Source of the DNA: an uncultured Lachnospiraceae bacterium
GTDB lineage: Bacteria > Bacillota > Clostridia > Lachnospirales > Lachnospiraceae
Assembly (NCBI GenBank): GCA_910586705.1
Contig: CAJUJK010000024.1
Span: 1 to 61,768, forward strand
Reading direction: 5' to 3'
Length of the DNA stretch: 61,768 bases
Shown: positions 58,846 to 61,768 of the stretch, in pieces
Layout of the letters: every line of letters begins with the position of its first letter
Numbering within the stretch: the first letter of the stretch is position 1
The notes under the pieces: model-generated
The model's database searches: none
What the model was told of the DNA's origin: nothing
The model's input: only the letters and a program-made list of their open reading frames with translations
Position numbers and translations under genes: made by a program

Positions 58846-58969
58846 GCGTATAGGCAGAGGCAGAAGCTTCCGTGCATAGCCGTCATGCTTGCATGGAAGG
58901 CTGTGTACGGGAGCTTCTGACGAGCAACGCGAACGAGATATGCGAAGCATCTCGAGTCTGCTTATACGC
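58846..58969 (+). repeat. Family B structured element, copy B2
   Basis: Outer stem GCGTATAGGCAGA (58846-58858) with TCTGCTTATACGC (58957-58969), one wobble. Arm 1: AGAAGCTTCCGT with ACGGGAGCTTCT, then GCATAGCC with GGCTGTGT and CATG/CATG around CTTG. Arm 2: bulged hairpin closed by GCGAAGC (about 58934-58954). Compared with B1, a C-G pair of the outer stem has become T-A, while arm 1 differs wholly in sequence yet still pairs. It ends 24 bases before rnr. Confidence 0.8.
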
Positions 58970-58993
58970 AGGAACAGCAGAAACGGAAGGCGA

Positions 58994-61132
58994 ATGGACA
59001 AACAATTTGAAAAGCGGAAAAATTTAATATGCGAGCTGGTGGCGGATGAGCAGTATGTGCCGATGAAGGAAAAGGAGCTGGCTGCTTTCATGCAGGTGGC
59101 GCCGGCGGACAGGGAAGTGTTCCGGGAGGTGCTCGGCGCGCTTTTGTTGGAAGGGAAGATACAGCTTACGAAGCAGGGCAGATATGTGAAGCCGGATGTG
59201 AACCGCCCCGTCGGCACGTTTATCAGCCACGCCAGAGGATTTGGCTTTGTGGAGGTCGAGGGATATGAGGAGGACTTTTTTATCCCCGAGGATCAGACCA
59301 ACGGCGCCTTTCACATGGACAGGGTGCAGATCGCCTTTCTGCCCGGACGGCGCGGCCAGAGACGGGAGGCGGAGGTTGTCCGCATTCTGGAGCGCGGCAC
59401 GAAGCAGCTTGTAGGCACATACGAGCAGTCACAGAATTTCGGTTTTGTGATACCCGATAACAGCAAGATCGGAACGGATATTTTTGTGCCGAAGGAGCGC
59501 TCCAAGGGGGCGGTCACAGGGCACAAGGTTGTGGTGGAACTGACTTCCTACGGGGATGAGAGCCATAAGCCCGAGGGACGGGTGGTGGAAATCCTCGGAC
59601 ACATAAACGATCCCGGCGTGGATATCATGTCCATCGTGCGCGGCTTTGAACTTCCCACGGAATTTGGCGAGAAGGAGATGAATCAGGCGAATCGGACGCC
59701 GGAAACCGTTTTGGAGGCGGACAGGGCAGGGCGCACGGATTTGCGCAGCCTGCAGATGGTGACCATAGACGGAGAGGATGCCAAGGATCTGGACGACGCA
59801 GTCAGCCTTTTTAAGGATGAAGCAGGGTTGTTCCATCTGGGCGTCCATATCGCGGATGTGACCAACTATGTGCAGGAAAATTCCGCCCTTGACTGGGCGG
59901 CTCTGGAGCGGGGAACCAGCGTTTACCTCGTGGACAGGGTGATTCCCATGCTGCCCCACAAGCTCTCCAACGGCATCTGTTCCCTGAATCAGGGCGTGGA
60001 CAGACTGGCACTGAGCTGTCTGATGACCATCAACGGCAAAGGCGAAGTGACGGACTATCGGATCGAGGAAACCGTGATAAGGGTTGACCGCAGAATGTCC
60101 TACACTTCCGTGAAAAAGATTCTGGAGGATAAGGACGAGGCGGAGAGGCAGGAATACGAGACCCTTGTCCCCATGTTTGAACAGATGGAGGAACTGGCGT
60201 CGCTTTTCAGAAAGAAAAGGCATAAGCGCGGTTCCATCGACTTTGATTTCGCGGAGAGTAAGATCATTCTGGATGGACAGGGGCATCCTCTGGAGATCAG
60301 ACCTTATGAGCGCAACGTGGCGACGAAAATCATCGAGGATTTCATGCTGATTGCCAACGAGACGGTTGCGCAGCACTTTTTCTGGCTGGAGACGCCTTTT
60401 GTGTACCGGACCCACGAAAAGCCGGACCCGGACAAAATCAAGAAACTTTCGACCTTTATCAGAAACTTCGGCTATCATATCAAGCAGACGGGGGAGGAGA
60501 TCCACCCGAAGGAGCTGCAGAAACTTCTCGATAAGATAGCGGATACGGATGAGGAGACGCTGATCAGCCGTCTGACGCTCAGGAGCATGAAGCAGGCGAA
60601 GTATACGGTGGAGTGCACAGGGCATTTCGGGTTGGCATGTCAGTATTACTGCCACTTTACCTCGCCCATCAGACGCTACCCGGATCTGCAGATCCACCGC
60701 ATCATCAAGGAGCAGCTGCGGGGAAAACTTTCCGAAGAGCGCATCGGTCATTATGAAGAAAAACTGCCGGAGGTGGCGAAACACGCCTCAAAGATGGAAC
60801 GGCGCGCCGCGGAGGCGGAGCGGGAGACCGACAAGCTTAAAAAAGCGGAATATATGGAGGAGCGCATCGGGGAGATTTATGACGGCGTGATCTGTGGTAT
60901 TACCCAGTGGGGCATTTATGTGGAACTGCCAAACACCGTGGAGGGACTGATCCATGTATCCTCGCTTTCGGGCGATTACTTTTATTATGATGAGGAAACC
61001 TGCGAGATGGTGGGGAAGGAGAGCGGCGTCTCGTACAGGCTTGGACAGCGCGTCACCATACAGGTGAAGGGCGTGGACCGCCTGACAAGGTCGGTGGATT
61101 TTATTTTTCCAGTTCAGCCAGACCGAATCTGA
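58994..61132 (+). CDS. rnr: Ribonuclease R
   Basis: Processive 3'-to-5' exoribonuclease that degrades structured RNA and helps in trans-translation. The 712-residue product has an N-terminal winged-helix region, cold-shock domains (about 60-230), the RNB catalytic domain with its metal-site stretch TIDGEDAKDLDDAVSL near 260, and a C-terminal S1 domain (about 630-710, GVICGITQWGIYVELPNTVE). The start at 58994 (MDKQFEKRKN) follows GGAAGG; the frame is open to 58889, but that lies inside the family B element. It is followed by smpB and ssrA, its functional partners. Confidence 0.95.
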   Translation: MDKQFEKRKNLICELVADEQYVPMKEKELAAFMQVAPADREVFREVLGALLLEGKIQLTKQGRYVKPDVNRPVGTFISHARGFGFVEVEGYEEDFFIPEDQTNGAFHMDRVQIAFLPGRRGQRREAEVVRILERGTKQLVGTYEQSQNFGFVIPDNSKIGTDIFVPKERSKGAVTGHKVVVELTSYGDESHKPEGRVVEILGHINDPGVDIMSIVRGFELPTEFGEKEMNQANRTPETVLEADRAGRTDLRSLQMVTIDGEDAKDLDDAVSLFKDEAGLFHLGVHIADVTNYVQENSALDWAALERGTSVYLVDRVIPMLPHKLSNGICSLNQGVDRLALSCLMTINGKGEVTDYRIEETVIRVDRRMSYTSVKKILEDKDEAERQEYETLVPMFEQMEELASLFRKKRHKRGSIDFDFAESKIILDGQGHPLEIRPYERNVATKIIEDFMLIANETVAQHFFWLETPFVYRTHEKPDPDKIKKLSTFIRNFGYHIKQTGEEIHPKELQKLLDKIADTDEETLISRLTLRSMKQAKYTVECTGHFGLACQYYCHFTSPIRRYPDLQIHRIIKEQLRGKLSEERIGHYEEKLPEVAKHASKMERRAAEAERETDKLKKAEYMEERIGEIYDGVICGITQWGIYVELPNTVEGLIHVSSLSGDYFYYDEETCEMVGKESGVSYRLGQRVTIQVKGVDRLTRSVDFIFPVQPDRI

Positions 61133-61168
61133 CAGGCAAAGCGTGCTTGCAGGAATCTGACAGGCAAA
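61125..61168 (+). repeat. Direct repeat of 16 bp spanning the rnr stop codon
   Basis: GAATCTGACAGGCAAA occurs at 61125-61140 and 61153-61168, separated by GCGTGCTTGCAG. The first copy contains the rnr stop. The spacer with the next base (GCGTGCTTGCAGG) also occurs in the arm 1 tip of family B copy B1 at about 40627. Confidence 0.65.
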
Positions 61169-61197
61169 TCGGCAGACAAATCAAGGGAGGAGAGAGT

Positions 61198-61662
61198 ATG
61201 GCGAAAGAGGCCATGAAACTGGTGGCAAACAACAAAAAGGCGTACCATGATTATTTCATAGAGGAAAAGTATGAGGCGGGTCTTGCGCTCCACGGCACGG
61301 AGGTGAAGTCCCTGCGCATGGGAAAGTGCAGCATCAAGGAGGCGTATGTAAGGATCGAGAACGGGGAGACATTTGTCTACGGCATGAATATAAGCCCTTA
61401 TGAGAAGGGAAATATATTCAACAAAGACCCGCTCCGCCCGAGAAAACTTCTGCTGCACAAGGTGGAGATCCGTAAGCTCGCCGGGAGAATGGCGGAGCAG
61501 GGCTACACGATCGTTCCGCTGCAGGTATATTTTAAGGACGGCAGGGCAAAGATAGAGATCGGGCTTGCAAAAGGTAAAAAGCTCTACGACAAACGGCAGG
61601 ATATCGCGAAGAAAGATATGCGCAGGGAACACGAGAGGGAATTTAAAATTAAAAACCTGTAG
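61198..61662 (+). CDS. smpB: SsrA-binding protein SmpB
   Basis: Binds tmRNA and carries it to stalled ribosomes for trans-translation. The 154-residue length is normal, and typical stretches are NKKAYHDYFIEEKYEAGLAL, HGTEVKSLRMGKCSIKEAYV and the basic C-terminal tail KKLYDKRQDIAKKDMRRE. The start at 61198 follows GGGAGGAG. The tmRNA gene begins 51 bases downstream. Confidence 0.97.
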   Translation: MAKEAMKLVANNKKAYHDYFIEEKYEAGLALHGTEVKSLRMGKCSIKEAYVRIENGETFVYGMNISPYEKGNIFNKDPLRPRKLLLHKVEIRKLAGRMAEQGYTIVPLQVYFKDGRAKIEIGLAKGKKLYDKRQDIAKKDMRREHEREFKIKNL

Positions 61663-61663
61663 A

Positions 61664-61693
61664 TTGCACAGGTGTGTGGTAATGTGATATAAT
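61664..61693 (+). promoter_or_regulatory. Promoter of ssrA
   Basis: TTGCAC (61664-61669), an 18-base spacer and a perfect TATAAT (61688-61693). The first box overlaps the end of smpB by no coding bases. Confidence 0.75.
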
Positions 61694-61713
61694 CTATATG
61701 ACAGAATAAATAC

Positions 61714-61768
61714 GGGCCAGTCAAGGTTTCGACAGGGGTCTTGCAGCTGGAGAAGCTATCCGCAGGCT
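61714..61768 (+). ncRNA. ssrA: Transfer-messenger RNA, 5' part (cut by window end)
   Basis: The tmRNA 5' signature GGTTTCGACAGGGG lies at 61725-61738, preceded by GGGCCAGTCAA, which would form the 5' acceptor strand. The position right after smpB and the separate promoter support the call. The mature 5' end near 61714 is estimated, and the tag-coding part is beyond the window. Confidence 0.88.

Noticed and set aside
1..61768. CRISPR array, insertion sequence, prophage, tRNA or rRNA genes
   Set aside because: No regularly spaced repeats, transposase, phage structural genes or tRNA/rRNA signatures were recognised on either strand.

Overview
The window looks like a chromosomal segment of an anaerobic, spore-forming Clostridia member, most likely Lachnospiraceae. 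The evidence is moderate GC content, Gram-positive lipoprotein signals, spoIIM and a SpoVB-type flippase, YesMN/LplABC sugar uptake, a CIRCE-controlled groESL, a bifunctional Rel enzyme, and the chromosomal orders nudF-spoIIM-xerD, gap-pgk-tpi and secG-rnr-smpB-ssrA. No prophage, insertion sequence, CRISPR array, rRNA or tRNA gene was seen.

Layout. 1-1.8 kb: rny with its own promoter and terminator. 1.9-6.3 kb: an AraC regulator and two GH13 alpha-glucosidases whose nucleophile-neighbour residues (Ala and Val) suggest alpha-1,4 and alpha-1,6 specificity. 6.4-11.9 kb: aminotransferase, Nudix hydrolase, a sulfatase-fold membrane protein, spoIIM and xerD. 12-18.7 kb: MATE exporter, a 63-residue protein, DAHP synthase, flippase, a MarR/flavoprotein pair and mnmA. 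18.7-21.3 kb (minus strand): PHP phosphatase and a membrane diguanylate cyclase. 21.5-25.5 kb: an HscC-type short Hsp70 with two related membrane proteins, one carrying a degenerate J domain. 25.7-28.8 kb: gap-pgk-tpi behind a perfect 18-bp palindrome. 28.9-39.5 kb: a GtrII-like glucosyltransferase, a YesM kinase, an LplBC/solute-binding importer without an ATPase, then YesN and a GH29 fucosidase on the minus strand. 39.6-40.3 kb: an MNT/HEPN toxin-antitoxin pair whose HEPN gene is broken. 40.3-44.3 kb: a cobalamin riboswitch leader, btuFCD and a PduO-like protein. 44.4-47.4 kb: a degenerate GGDEF protein followed by two zinc-ribbon membrane proteins and a small membrane protein. 47.5-50.1 kb: groESL and an Xre regulator. 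50.3-58.4 kb: rel, a metallo-beta-lactamase hydrolase, a TraX-like protein, and a VWA / MoxR ATPase / LRR cluster. 58.4-61.8 kb: secG, rnr, smpB and the 5' end of tmRNA.

The most unusual signals are two families of interspersed, strongly base-paired elements. Family A (about 36107, 52634 and 55754, a truncated copy near 23170 and a trace near 57420) always starts at or just after a stop codon, on the coding strand. It folds as an outer stem enclosing one or two hairpins, plus a separate 3' hairpin. The stems keep pairing while their sequences change completely between copies. Family B (40591 and 58846) lies before start codons, just after a terminator-like hairpin, and has a conserved 50-nt 3' half containing the GCGAAGC mini-hairpin. 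These two families are the best candidates for something undescribed. The degenerate GGDEF/zinc-ribbon operon and the HscC/J-like membrane module come next.

All calls come from reading the sequence. Homology statements rest on remembered family signatures, and no search or folding program was run.
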